DNA of 64,000 bases from Pseudoduganella aquatica (GTDB lineage Bacteria > Pseudomonadota > Gammaproteobacteria > Burkholderiales > Burkholderiaceae_D). Shown here one piece after another: positions 34,446 through 44,067 of the stretch. The stretch is from positions 62,001 through 126,000 of the forward strand of contig NZ_WWCU01000002.1 of assembly GCF_009857595.1 (NCBI RefSeq), read 5' to 3'. Below the pieces are notes generated by a model. The model did not search any database. It worked only from the letters and a program-made list of their open reading frames with translations, and was not told the origin of the DNA. Made by a program: the position numbers and the translations under genes. The first letter of the stretch is position 1, and every line of letters starts with the position of its first letter.

Positions 34446-34910
34446 TTACATGCCCGGCGCCGGCACTTCCGGGATCTGGTTGCGCAGGCTCAGGTTAATC
34501 ATGTTCCAACCCTTGATGACGGAGATGGCGTAAGCCAGTTCGGCCACCTCGTTGTCGTTGAAATGCTCGCGCAGCTCGGCGTAGGCCTTGTCGGTGTCGT
34601 CCTTGTGCGGCAGGGCGTTCACGGCCTCGGCCCAGCCCAGCGCGGCGCGTTCGCGGGCGCTGAAGAAGGACAGCGGGGCTTCGCGCCAGCCGGCGATGGC
34701 GTTCAGGTGGCGGTAGTCCGCGCCTTGCTTGACCAGGTCGCGCCAGTGCATGTCGATGCACATGCCGCAGCCGTTGATTTGCGACACGCGCAGATTGACC
34801 AGTTCCACCAGGCGGGCGCCCAGCGAACTTTGCTTGACGGCGCCGGACAGGCCGATCATGGCTTTCAGTGGAGCGGGGGCCAGGGTGAAGAAGGGGATAC
34901 GTGCGCTCAT
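34446..34910 (-). CDS. AhpD-like carboxymuconolactone decarboxylase family protein
   Basis: 154 residues. CMD fold with redox motif NGCGMCIDMH (Cys48, Cys51) and ERAALGWAEAVNAL. Same family and length as the protein at 22949, but its upstream region lacks the TGGTG-N9-CACCA promoter, so it is regulated otherwise. Alkylhydroperoxidase-type thiol activity is likely. It stands alone between the lipocalin gene and the vgrG promoter region. Confidence 0.9.
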   Translation of the reverse strand: MSARIPFFTLAPAPLKAMIGLSGAVKQSSLGARLVELVNLRVSQINGCGMCIDMHWRDLVKQGADYRHLNAIAGWREAPLSFFSARERAALGWAEAVNALPHKDDTDKAYAELREHFNDNEVAELAYAISVIKGWNMINLSLRNQIPEVPAPGM

Positions 34911-35113
34911 GATGGTTTCTCTTTTCAGTGTGGGGCAACACCCAGTGTGCTGCCTTCATACTCATAAGACGTGGGCCGCCGCGCGCTTGTGACAGCTTTT
35001 CGAAAATAATTTCAATTCAGATATCCTCTGCGCACAAGGAATTTGCGTGGGATCAAGGTAGGTCGGGGTGAGCAGTGCCATCATCGCCGAACCCCTAGCC
35101 CCGAGGAGCCCCA

Positions 35114-37891
35114 GTGGAAAGCGATCTGCTTGACTTCCTGGTCCAGCCCAAGGACCTCATCACCACCAACCGCCCTTTGCGCCTGCGCCTGGACTGCTCG
35201 ACCCAGCTCTCCGACGACATGCTGCTGCCGCAGCGCGTGTACGGCGCCGAAAGCATCTGCGGCGGACTCGAATACCGCATCCTGTGCGTCTCCGCGCGCG
35301 CACAGCTCCCGCTCAAGGAATTCATCGGCTTGCCCGCCGCGCTGGACTTCGTCACCGACCGGGGAGGCCTGCGCAGCATCTGCGGCATTATCACCGAGAT
35401 TGCCGCCGGCGACAGCGACGGCGGCCTGGCCAGCTACCAGCTGGTGCTGCGCGACGCGCTCTCCATCATGGACAAGCGCACCAACACCCGCGTGTTCCGC
35501 AACAAGGACGAAGTGGAAATCGTCCAGCTGATCCTGGACGAATGGCGGCTGGGGAACCGCATCGTCGGCATCTGCTTTCAGCACGAACTGGCCGACTTCT
35601 TCGACACCATCCGCTACCCCAAGCGTGAATTCACCATGCAGCACAACGAGTCCGACGGCGCCTTCATCCGCCGCCTGCTCAAGCGGCGCGGCATCGCCTG
35701 GTACTTCCGCGCCGATCACGGCCAGAAAGCCCTGTTCCACACCATGGTGCTGCTCAACCGCCCCGACAGCGTGCGCCAAAACGCCGCCGGCGCCGTGCGC
35801 TACCACCGCGACAGCGCCACCGAGGAGCGCGACAGCATCACCTCCTGGAGCGCGGTGCGCACGCTGCGGCCGGGCAGCACCGCCACCCACAGCTGGAACT
35901 ACCGCAACCCGCTCGGCGTGCACTTCATGAGCGTGGCCGCGCTTGGGGAGGCCGACCAGGGCAGCAGCGGCCGCTGGATGGCCGCCAGCATGGACGACTA
36001 CCAGGTGCTGCCGCCGCACGCCGGCGACGACCATGAAGACCTGTTCAAACTTGGCCAGCTGCGCATGCAGCGCCACGACTACGAAACCAAGTGCTTCCAC
36101 GCCGAAGGCAGCGTGCGCGACCTGTGCGTGGGCGAGTACTTCACGCTCGAAGGCCACCCTGAGATCAGCAGCCACGCCGCAGAGGAGCGCGACTTCACCG
36201 TCACCGCGCTGCAGGTGACCGCGCAGAACAACCTGCCCAAAGCGCTGGCCGCACGCGTGGAACGCCTGTTCGCCCGCAACCGCTGGATGCGCAAGGACGC
36301 GGAAGGCGCGCACGATGCGCAGCTGCACCAGGAGCTGGCCGGGCATGTGGCCGAAGGCAGCTCGCGCATGCACATCCAGTTCACCGCCGTGCGGCGCGGC
36401 GTCCCCATCGTGCCCGCCTACCACCCGCGCACCGAGCTGCCGCAGCCGCAGATGCAAAGCGCCATCGTGATCGGCCCGGAAGGCGAGGAAGTGCACTGCG
36501 ACGAGATGGGCCGCGTAAAAATCCGCTTCCCCGGCACCCGCGCGCAGGACCACGGCGACCGCGGCCTGGCCGGCACCGCCAACGACGAATGCGACTCGGC
36601 CTGGGTCCGCGTTGCCTCCAACTGGGCCGGCAACGGACCCGGCCACCAAAGCCAGTGCGGCACCCTGGGTCTGCCGCGTATCGGCAGCGAGGTGCTGGTG
36701 TCCTTCCTCGGCGGCGATCCGGACAAGCCGGTGATTGTGGGCCAGCTCTACAACCAGGAAGGCCTACCGCCCGCGCTGAGCACGATGGATGGGCTGCCCG
36801 GCAACAAGCACCTGTCCGGCATCAAAAGCCGCGAAATCAAAGGCGCCCGCGCCAACCAGTTGCGGCTGGATGACACGACTGGCCAGATCAGCGCGCAGCT
36901 GGCCAGCGATCATGGTCGCACGGAACTGAATCTTGGCTACCTCACTCAGCCGAAGATAGGCGGTTATGGCGAATGTCGAGGCGAGGGAGGCGAACTGCGT
37001 AGTAACCAGGCAATTGCAGTGCGTGGCAAGAACGGCCTGTTGTTGAGTGCCGCAGCGAGCGATAAGGATGAACAGCTGGACCGGTCAGAGATGCTCGGTA
37101 TGCTGGATATTCTCAACAGCATATCCGCACAATTGGCCTCGTTGGCACAAACGCATTCGCTAGACGATGCAGATGGCGGTGAGCTGGCGAAGCTAAATGA
37201 CAAGCTGAAAGGATGGTCCCCCGTCTCCGGGAATCATTCCGTTATCGCCGCAAGTGCACCGGATGGCATGGCACTGATTAGCAGCGAAAGCATCGCCCTT
37301 GGTGCTCAGACAAAGCTGGATCTGTTGTGTCAAGGTGAAGCGCAAATCGCATCAGGCAAAAGCATCTTCGCGCGTGCGGCGCAAGGCCTGAGCTTGTTTG
37401 CTCACAAACTTGGCGTCAAGCTCATTGCAGCCAGCGGCAATGTCCTCGTCCAGGCACACCAAGGCGATATCAATCTGACCGCAACTGGCCGAATCAAGAT
37501 CACGGCGGGCGAGGGCGTGGAAATCGTGGGGCCGGAAGTCAAGATCGCGACCAAGGGAGCCCAAGCAGATTTCGGCGGCGGCTCTATTACAGAACAATGC
37601 AGCGGTACCCACACCGTCAAATCTGCAAAATTCGAGTACACCAATGGCGGTGATGGCAGTGTCGATGAATTGAAATTTCCGAGCACGAGGCTTGAAACAG
37701 ACGAACGCATAGTTCTTCATCATTCTCAAACCGGCAAGCCTGTAGTGGGCCGTCGCTATACCCTAACGCTGGCGGACGGAAGCAGTGTCGACGGCGTTAC
37801 CGACGAGCAGGGTAGAACCGAACTGGTGAACAGCGACGACCTTGGCGATATCGAAGTCATTATCCATCCCGAGGATGAGCAAGGAGACTAG
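35114..37891 (+). CDS. vgrG: Type VI secretion spike protein VgrG with C-terminal extension
   Basis: 925 residues. Rhs/Vgr N-terminal gp27-like part (about 1-370), gp5-like OB region (about 440-540, VIGPEGEEVHCDEMGRVKIRF, WVRVASNWAG, LGLPRIGSEVLVSFLGGDPDKPVIVGQLYN in pieces), then DUF2345 and beta-helix (about 570-830). The last 80 or so residues form an Ig/transthyretin-like tail (VLHHSQTGKPVVGRRYTLTL). GTG start six bases after GAGGAG. GC content falls clearly from about 36930, inside the gene, and stays low through the effector genes. The tail probably recruits the lipase encoded four bases downstream. No other T6SS core genes are in the window. Confidence 0.95.
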   Translation: MESDLLDFLVQPKDLITTNRPLRLRLDCSTQLSDDMLLPQRVYGAESICGGLEYRILCVSARAQLPLKEFIGLPAALDFVTDRGGLRSICGIITEIAAGDSDGGLASYQLVLRDALSIMDKRTNTRVFRNKDEVEIVQLILDEWRLGNRIVGICFQHELADFFDTIRYPKREFTMQHNESDGAFIRRLLKRRGIAWYFRADHGQKALFHTMVLLNRPDSVRQNAAGAVRYHRDSATEERDSITSWSAVRTLRPGSTATHSWNYRNPLGVHFMSVAALGEADQGSSGRWMAASMDDYQVLPPHAGDDHEDLFKLGQLRMQRHDYETKCFHAEGSVRDLCVGEYFTLEGHPEISSHAAEERDFTVTALQVTAQNNLPKALAARVERLFARNRWMRKDAEGAHDAQLHQELAGHVAEGSSRMHIQFTAVRRGVPIVPAYHPRTELPQPQMQSAIVIGPEGEEVHCDEMGRVKIRFPGTRAQDHGDRGLAGTANDECDSAWVRVASNWAGNGPGHQSQCGTLGLPRIGSEVLVSFLGGDPDKPVIVGQLYNQEGLPPALSTMDGLPGNKHLSGIKSREIKGARANQLRLDDTTGQISAQLASDHGRTELNLGYLTQPKIGGYGECRGEGGELRSNQAIAVRGKNGLLLSAAASDKDEQLDRSEMLGMLDILNSISAQLASLAQTHSLDDADGGELAKLNDKLKGWSPVSGNHSVIAASAPDGMALISSESIALGAQTKLDLLCQGEAQIASGKSIFARAAQGLSLFAHKLGVKLIAASGNVLVQAHQGDINLTATGRIKITAGEGVEIVGPEVKIATKGAQADFGGGSITEQCSGTHTVKSAKFEYTNGGDGSVDELKFPSTRLETDERIVLHHSQTGKPVVGRRYTLTLADGSSVDGVTDEQGRTELVNSDDLGDIEVIIHPEDEQGD

Positions 37892-37895
37892 ACAC

Positions 37896-39560
37896 ATGGC
37901 TGCCGTTCCCGAACCAACACGCCCTTTGACCAACGTCCGTCACGAAAGCGACGGGACCATCCGCGCCACCGCTGCCTTATCGCCAAAGAGTTGCAACACG
38001 CGCGCCAGTATTGTCGTGCCGCCAACCAAAGTGATTCCGGTGATTTTCGTTCCCGGAATTATGGGGAGCAATTTGTGTGCGACACGGGATCCCCAAAAAA
38101 CGCCGAACAAAGTGCTCGATCCTGGGGAAGCTGCATGGCGCCCACCGAATGGGGTTGATGAGGGATTGAGCGAAGCAAGAAAATGGCAGCGACGCGACCC
38201 GGCAAAGCGGCAGTCGGTACTAGATGCGGCGACGTTGGACGTTGATGGTGGCGGCTTGATAAAAGTGGCGATTAATTCCCGCACTGGTGCTGCGCTACTT
38301 AGCCCAGAGGAGGCAAGGAGACGCGGCTGGGGAGAAGTACACTGGAGCAGCTACGGGACAGTGCTATGTACGCTTCAAGAGAGGCTAAACGCTACGTTCC
38401 AGGATTTGTGGGGCCACGTGTCGCACGACGGCCATTGGCGACGCATAAACGTATCCAATCCGGAAAACGGCGAAGATGTGAATAGCGCCGAGTTGAACGA
38501 AATTTCTCCATGCGAGCTGCAGAAGTTCGCTGAGTATCACTACCCGGTATATGCCTTTGGCTACAACTGGCTGCAATCCAATGAGCAATCCGCCAACTCT
38601 CTTCGTCAGCGCATCGAAGACATTATTGCATCGTGGGCAAACGCAAAGCGCAAATGCACATCGGTCATCCTGGTGACGCATTCGATGGGCGGTTTGGTTG
38701 CCCGTGCATGCGCCAAAGCGATCCCCAGCAAGATCGTCGGTGTTATCCACGGGGCTATGCCGGCACTGGGCGCCCCAGTCTGCTATCGGCGCATAGCCTG
38801 CGGCACTGAAACGTCGCATCCCGGCAAAGGGAAGCTGGAAAATGCCGCTGCTGAGAAGTTTGCCGACATCGCAGGCCGTCGACCCGAGGACACTACTGCT
38901 GTCATGGCAATGTCTGCCGGTGCGTTGGAACTGCTGCCCAACCACCTTTATCCCGAGCGTTGGCTGTTTGCTGCCGTGAAGTCTGGTGATAGCGCAAAGC
39001 CTGACGACTATTTGGAACTACCGAAAGGCAATCCGTATGAGATGTATCGCGATATGTCGTCTTGGTATCGGGTCATCAATCCGGACTTGGCGGATCCTGC
39101 GAACAACTGTTCGGGTGAGGTGAATGCAAGAATTGACGAAGCGGTACTGCAGGCTGAACGCTTTCACACTGAAGTGCTGGGTTCTTATTACCACCCCAAT
39201 ACCTTCGCATTTTACGGCGATGACGTTCAGCAGCAATCAGTAAGCGGTTGTCGCTGGCTTGCCAGTACTTTGCAAGGCACGCTTAGCCGTGAGCTGCTAG
39301 CGAAAGGGAAATACCTAAGCCATGTGGCGAGCGGAGCTCGGAATGTCGCTCTGGCTGGCGGCGCCACTTTGAATTTCTCTCTTAACGAGCAGTACGCAGC
39401 CGGTGATGGCACCGTGCCACGGCTTTCAGGCGCCGGTCCCTCCGGCAAAGTCCTGCGCCTGTTTCAGACACAGGGTTATGACCATCAAGGCAGCTACAAC
39501 AATACGGACATCCTCTACTTGACCCAGCACTTGATCGCGAAGCTAGTGCAAAAGATATGA
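37896..39560 (+). CDS. T6SS lipase effector (Tle family, alpha/beta hydrolase)
   Basis: 554 residues without signal peptide, as expected for VgrG-delivered cargo. PGAP1/LCAT-like start IPVIFVPGIMGSNL, nucleophile elbow VTHSMGGLVAR (Ser263), and an acid/His candidate pair in AAGDGTVP and YDHQGSY. Likely a phospholipase that attacks the membranes of competing cells. It lies four bases after vgrG behind AAGGAG, and overlaps the putative immunity gene (ATGA). A Tli4-like immunity protein suggests Tle4 relationship, but the exact Tle class is not certain. AT-richer than the chromosome, consistent with a swapped cargo. Confidence 0.85.
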   Translation: MAAVPEPTRPLTNVRHESDGTIRATAALSPKSCNTRASIVVPPTKVIPVIFVPGIMGSNLCATRDPQKTPNKVLDPGEAAWRPPNGVDEGLSEARKWQRRDPAKRQSVLDAATLDVDGGGLIKVAINSRTGAALLSPEEARRRGWGEVHWSSYGTVLCTLQERLNATFQDLWGHVSHDGHWRRINVSNPENGEDVNSAELNEISPCELQKFAEYHYPVYAFGYNWLQSNEQSANSLRQRIEDIIASWANAKRKCTSVILVTHSMGGLVARACAKAIPSKIVGVIHGAMPALGAPVCYRRIACGTETSHPGKGKLENAAAEKFADIAGRRPEDTTAVMAMSAGALELLPNHLYPERWLFAAVKSGDSAKPDDYLELPKGNPYEMYRDMSSWYRVINPDLADPANNCSGEVNARIDEAVLQAERFHTEVLGSYYHPNTFAFYGDDVQQQSVSGCRWLASTLQGTLSRELLAKGKYLSHVASGARNVALAGGATLNFSLNEQYAAGDGTVPRLSGAGPSGKVLRLFQTQGYDHQGSYNNTDILYLTQHLIAKLVQKI

Positions 39561-40618
39561 GCACGCAGCCAGGACGCTCTTTGGGAAGCCGGCTCAAGCT
39601 GGTCTGGATTGTGCTGAGCCTTTTAGGCGGTGTTTGGCTAGTCAGGATCATTCAGGAGAATCATATGAAGGCACGAATAGCCGAGATGCCAACCAAGACT
39701 GTCTGTGTCGGGCGCTTTCTTATTGACGTACCCAAGCAGGCCATCATCTCATTCGGTAGAACTCGCTTGGCTGGCTGGCGCATATCGGTTGACTACGATG
39801 AAACCGAAAGTGCGTTCAAAACTCAGTTACTGGAAAAGGAAAAAGAGCTGCGAGGGCAGAAAAACATGAAGGGCTGGGAAAGCCTGGAATCTGTCACAGA
39901 AATTGAGACGGCTGGTGTCAGCGGCAAAGTGCTGGTTTTCAATCGAAAGTGGGCACACCATTACGAGTTCGGGGAGCGGGTCGAAACGACTTCGGCAGCA
40001 ATACTGGGGTTCGCGAGAACACAAGGGGTGAGCTTCCAGTTTCGCGCCGACTATAGGGACACCAAGAATGTTCCAGGACTGGTCCAGATTTTTAAACAAC
40101 TTCGTACACGTGATGGAAACAAGATACCAACCGAGCCCGGTTTCTGTTTTGAAAATAGCTTGATTGCCGACCCGCTCATGGCGAGCCAGAGTGAATCCAC
40201 GGTGATGTTCGCCGGCTTGCCGGGCCATCCCGACCTTGCTATCGCGCTTAGTACTACGGCTGGACTGAAAATCGACCGGACATTGTTGCAGCGTGACGCG
40301 GACGGCAACTTCAGGCAGGACTATAGTTCAGCGATTCACAACTTTCGCCTGGGTGAGCGCACGGTGAATGGTTTTGGCGGTCAGGAGCTCATGGACCGTG
40401 TCCGGGAGCGCAGCGGCGTTACCGGTCACGATTTTGAATGGGAAGCATACAGCAAGAAGGACAGCGTCTTTACGCCTAAGATATCACTGGAAATGAGCAC
40501 CGGCCACGGGCGCCCCGGCGGACCAGTTCAATCCAGCCTGTCCGACGTCGAAGCCATCGCATTATGGGACAAGATGCTGTCAAGCTTGCGGCTGCGCCCG
40601 ACCGCACCCAGCAACTGA
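39557..40618 (+). CDS. Tli4-like T6SS immunity protein
   Basis: 353 residues. A membrane anchor at about 14-32 (VWIVLSLLGGVWLVRII) should place the rest in the periplasm, where an incoming lipase acts. The opening KTVCVGRFLIDVPKQA and the C-terminal part (GFGGQELMDRV, DFEWEA, LWDKMLSSLRLRP) match what I recall of the Tli4 family. Start overlaps the lipase stop by four bases, the normal arrangement for effector and immunity. It protects the producer and its kin. Confidence 0.85.
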   Translation: MSTQPGRSLGSRLKLVWIVLSLLGGVWLVRIIQENHMKARIAEMPTKTVCVGRFLIDVPKQAIISFGRTRLAGWRISVDYDETESAFKTQLLEKEKELRGQKNMKGWESLESVTEIETAGVSGKVLVFNRKWAHHYEFGERVETTSAAILGFARTQGVSFQFRADYRDTKNVPGLVQIFKQLRTRDGNKIPTEPGFCFENSLIADPLMASQSESTVMFAGLPGHPDLAIALSTTAGLKIDRTLLQRDADGNFRQDYSSAIHNFRLGERTVNGFGGQELMDRVRERSGVTGHDFEWEAYSKKDSVFTPKISLEMSTGHGRPGGPVQSSLSDVEAIALWDKMLSSLRLRPTAPSN

Positions 40619-40717
40619 TCGGATTTGGCCGGACAAACACTCACGAGGATGCGCAAACGGCGGCGGGGGATTGAGACATAATCGGCTCCATCCCATCGTC
40701 CGTCTGCAAGGTATCCC

Positions 40718-43700
40718 GTGGCCCGAATTTCCCCCTCCATCCTGATCGCGGCGTGCTGGCTGGCCGCCGCCAACCTCCATGCCGCCGAAGTGCGCGACTT
40801 GTCCGGCCAGTGGCGCTTCGCCATGGACCGCGCCGACGAGGGTGTGGCCCAGGGCTGGTACGGGCGCGACCTGGCCGGCAAGGTCGCCATCCCCGGCATC
40901 TTGCAGGCGCAGGGGCAGGGCGACGAGATCACGGCCAAGACGCCGTGGGTGCTGTCCCTGTACGACAAGAACTGGGACCAGCGCGAGGACTACAAGCAGC
41001 ACACCGAGCCGGGCAAGGTGAAAGTGCCTTTCCTGTCCCAGCCGCCGCGCCACTACCTTGGCGCGGCCTGGTATCAGCGCGACGTGGACGTGCCCGCGTC
41101 CTGGCGCGGCAAGCGCGTGTCGCTGTTCCTGGAGCGGCCGCGCTGGGGCTCCACCGCCTGGGTGGACGACAAAAAGGTAGGCTCCAACCTCAGCCTGGTG
41201 GCCGAGCACGAATACGACCTGGGCCTGCTGGCGCCGGGCAAGCACCGCGTATCCATCCGCGTGGACAACCGCATGCTGATGGCCTACCGGCCGGATGCGC
41301 ACAGCGTGTCCGACTCGCTGGGCATGAGCTGGAACGGCATTATCGGCAAGGTGGAGCTGCGCGCTACGTCGCCCGTGTGGCTGGACGACGCGCAGGCCTA
41401 CCCCAATGTGCAGGACAAGTCGGTGTTGCTGAAGGTCCGCATCGGCAATGCGGCCGGGCGCGCCGGCAGCGGCGTGCTGACGGCGAACGGCGTGGCGCAC
41501 CAGGTCAGCTGGGGCGAGGGCGGGGGCATCGCCGAGATCAAAGTGCAGTTCCCGGCCGGCGCGCAGACCTGGGACGAGTTCCACCCCGCGCTGCACAAGA
41601 TCAAGCTGCGGCTGAAAGGCGCGCAGGCGGACGACGCGCGCGAAGTGCGCTTCGGCTTCGCACAGATCGCCGCGCGCGGCAAGGACTTCGTGCTCAACGG
41701 CCGCACCCTGCTGCTGCGGGGCACCCACCACGGCGGCGACTTCCCGCTCACCGGCTATCCGCCCACCGACGTGGCCTACTGGCGCAAGATCTTCCAGATC
41801 AATAAGGACTGGGGCATCAACCATATCCGCTTCCACTCCTTCTGCCCGCCCGAAGCGGCCTTCCAGGCGGCCGATGAACTGGGCATGTATCTGCAGCCGG
41901 AACCGGGCATGTGGAACGAGGTCTCGCCCGGCACCGCCATGGACAAGATGCTGTACGAGGAAACCGAGAGGATCATCCGCGCCTACGGCAACCATCCGTC
42001 CTTTGTGCTGCTCAGCCCCGGCAATGAACCCAAGGGCCGCTGGAAGGAAGCGTTCGACCAGTGGATAGCGCACTACCGCGTGGCCGATCCGCGCCGCCTG
42101 TATTCCAACGGCACCGGCCACACCGAGAAGGAAGTGCCGGGCCTGGGCGAGGGCACGGACTTCCTGGCCATGCAGCGCATCGGCCCCAAGCCGCTGCGCG
42201 GCAACAAGGGCTGGTTCGGCAAGGACTACGGCGATTCGCTGGCCGAGATCCATGTGCCGGTGGTGTCGCACGAAACGGGGCAGTGGGTGGCTTACCCGGA
42301 CTTCAGCGTGATCGGCAAATTCAAGGGCTACCTCCAGCCGGGCAACTACGAGATCTTCCGCGACTCGCTGGCGAAGCACGGCATGGCCCACCGCAACAAG
42401 GACTTCGCCTACGCCTCCGGCAAATTCCAGCTGAACAGCTATAAAGAGGACATCGAGGCCAATCTGCGCACGCCCGGCATGATGGGCTACCAGCTGCTGG
42501 ACCTGCACGACTACCTGGGCCAGGGCACTGCGCTGGTGGGCCTGCTGGACACCTTCTGGGAACCCAAGGGCTACGTCACGGCCAAGGAATTCCGCCGCTT
42601 CAACGGCCAGACCGTGCCGCTGGCGCGCGTGATGAAGCGGGTCTACACCAGCAATGAAACGCTGACGGCGGACGTGGAGATCGCCCACTTCGGCGAGAAG
42701 GCGCTGGCCAATGCCCGGCCGTACTGGAAGCTGGTGGACCCGGCCGGCAAGGTGGCCGCCGGCGGCGACTTCCCGGCGCAGGCCATCGCCATCGGCAAGA
42801 ATATCAAGCTTGGCACGGTGACGGCGGCGCTGTCCGCGCTGCCGGCACCCCAGGCCTACAAGCTGGTGGTGGGGCTGCGCGGCATGGAGGTGGAAAACGA
42901 CTGGAATATCTGGGTTTATCCGGCCGCAGCCCCTGCTGCCGAGAGTGCGCAGGGCGGCGTGCTGGTGACGCACAGCTGGCCGGCGGCTGAAGCCAGCCTG
43001 GCGGCGGGGGGCAAGGTGCTCTACCTACCGCTGGCGGCGGACCTGGACTGGAATTCGCCCCCGCTGGACGCGGTGCCTGTGTTCTGGAACCGCCTGATGA
43101 GCCCCGCCTGGGGCCGCATGCTGGGCGTGTGGGTGGACCACCGCCATCCGGCGCTGGCGCAGTTCCCCACCGAGTCCTTCAACGACTGGCAGTGGAACGA
43201 GCTGGTGGCCGGCACCCGCGCGCTGAACCTGGACCGCCTGCCGTCCGGCCTGCAGCCCATCGTGCAGCCGGTGGACGACTGGAACCGCAACTTCAAGCTG
43301 GGCCTGCTGTTCGAGGCGCAGGTGGGCCAGGGCAGGCTGATGGTGGCCAGCACCGACCTGGAGCGCGACCTGGACCGCCGCGTGGTGGCGCGCCAGCTGC
43401 GCAAATCGCTGCTGGACTATATGGCCGGCGGCGGCTTCAAGCCGCAGGCCGTGCTGACGGCGGCGCAGCTGCGCTCGGTGCTGTTCGACACCCAGGTGAT
43501 GAAGAAGCTGGACGCCAAGGCGGCGGGCGGGCGCGACGCGGCCAATGCCATCGACGGCGATCCGAACACCTTCTGGACGGGGGACGGCAAGAACGGCGCG
43601 CCGCGCGAGCTGGCGCTGGCCTTCCCGCAGCCGGTATCCTTCACCGGCCTGGTGCTGCTGCCGCGCCAGAACCACCGCGACCATGAGGGCGACGTGCGCG

Positions 43701-44008
43701 AGTACGTCGTCCACGCCAGCGACGACGGCGAAAACTGGCGCGAACTCAAGCGCGGCACGCTGGTGTCCACCTTCGAGCAGCAGGCCATCGATTTCGGCCA
43801 GGCGGTGACGGCGCGCCACCTGCGCTTCACGGCCCTGTCCGGCTTCGGCAGCGACACGTCCAGCGCCGTGGCCGAGCTGGCGCTGCGCTACACCGGCCCG
43901 GCGCTGCCGGAAAACGCCGGTCCGCTGACCTACAAGCGCGTGAGGTCGGCCTCCAGCGACATCGACGAGAACCTGCCGGCCGAGGAGAAGAAGAAACCGG
44001 CGCGTTAG
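40718..44008 (+). CDS. Secreted GH2-family glycosidase with C-terminal F5/8 type C (discoidin) domain
   Basis: 1096 residues. Signal peptide ending NLHA, sugar-binding jelly roll (about 25-220), TIM barrel (about 320-620) with catalytic-type LLSPGNEPKG (Glu437) and HETGQW (Glu519), further beta domains, then a discoidin domain at about 930-1070 (AANAIDGDPNTFWTGDG, VLLPRQNHR, YVVHASDDGENW). The active-site wording differs from the GH2 at 5543, so substrate specificity is likely different. GTG start after AAGG. No sorting signal. It probably degrades plant or microbial polysaccharide outside the cell, with the discoidin domain holding it to glycans. Confidence 0.88.
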   Translation: MARISPSILIAACWLAAANLHAAEVRDLSGQWRFAMDRADEGVAQGWYGRDLAGKVAIPGILQAQGQGDEITAKTPWVLSLYDKNWDQREDYKQHTEPGKVKVPFLSQPPRHYLGAAWYQRDVDVPASWRGKRVSLFLERPRWGSTAWVDDKKVGSNLSLVAEHEYDLGLLAPGKHRVSIRVDNRMLMAYRPDAHSVSDSLGMSWNGIIGKVELRATSPVWLDDAQAYPNVQDKSVLLKVRIGNAAGRAGSGVLTANGVAHQVSWGEGGGIAEIKVQFPAGAQTWDEFHPALHKIKLRLKGAQADDAREVRFGFAQIAARGKDFVLNGRTLLLRGTHHGGDFPLTGYPPTDVAYWRKIFQINKDWGINHIRFHSFCPPEAAFQAADELGMYLQPEPGMWNEVSPGTAMDKMLYEETERIIRAYGNHPSFVLLSPGNEPKGRWKEAFDQWIAHYRVADPRRLYSNGTGHTEKEVPGLGEGTDFLAMQRIGPKPLRGNKGWFGKDYGDSLAEIHVPVVSHETGQWVAYPDFSVIGKFKGYLQPGNYEIFRDSLAKHGMAHRNKDFAYASGKFQLNSYKEDIEANLRTPGMMGYQLLDLHDYLGQGTALVGLLDTFWEPKGYVTAKEFRRFNGQTVPLARVMKRVYTSNETLTADVEIAHFGEKALANARPYWKLVDPAGKVAAGGDFPAQAIAIGKNIKLGTVTAALSALPAPQAYKLVVGLRGMEVENDWNIWVYPAAAPAAESAQGGVLVTHSWPAAEASLAAGGKVLYLPLAADLDWNSPPLDAVPVFWNRLMSPAWGRMLGVWVDHRHPALAQFPTESFNDWQWNELVAGTRALNLDRLPSGLQPIVQPVDDWNRNFKLGLLFEAQVGQGRLMVASTDLERDLDRRVVARQLRKSLLDYMAGGGFKPQAVLTAAQLRSVLFDTQVMKKLDAKAAGGRDAANAIDGDPNTFWTGDGKNGAPRELALAFPQPVSFTGLVLLPRQNHRDHEGDVREYVVHASDDGENWRELKRGTLVSTFEQQAIDFGQAVTARHLRFTALSGFGSDTSSAVAELALRYTGPALPENAGPLTYKRVRSASSDIDENLPAEEKKKPAR

Positions 44009-44067
44009 CTTAGAAATTGTTGTGGCCGGATGGCATTTTCGCTAGGATGGGGAAAAGAGGAGGGATC

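Noticed and set aside
35114-40618. A full type VI secretion locus
   Set aside because: Only vgrG, one lipase and one immunity gene are present; no tss genes, Hcp, ClpV or PAAR were found in the window.
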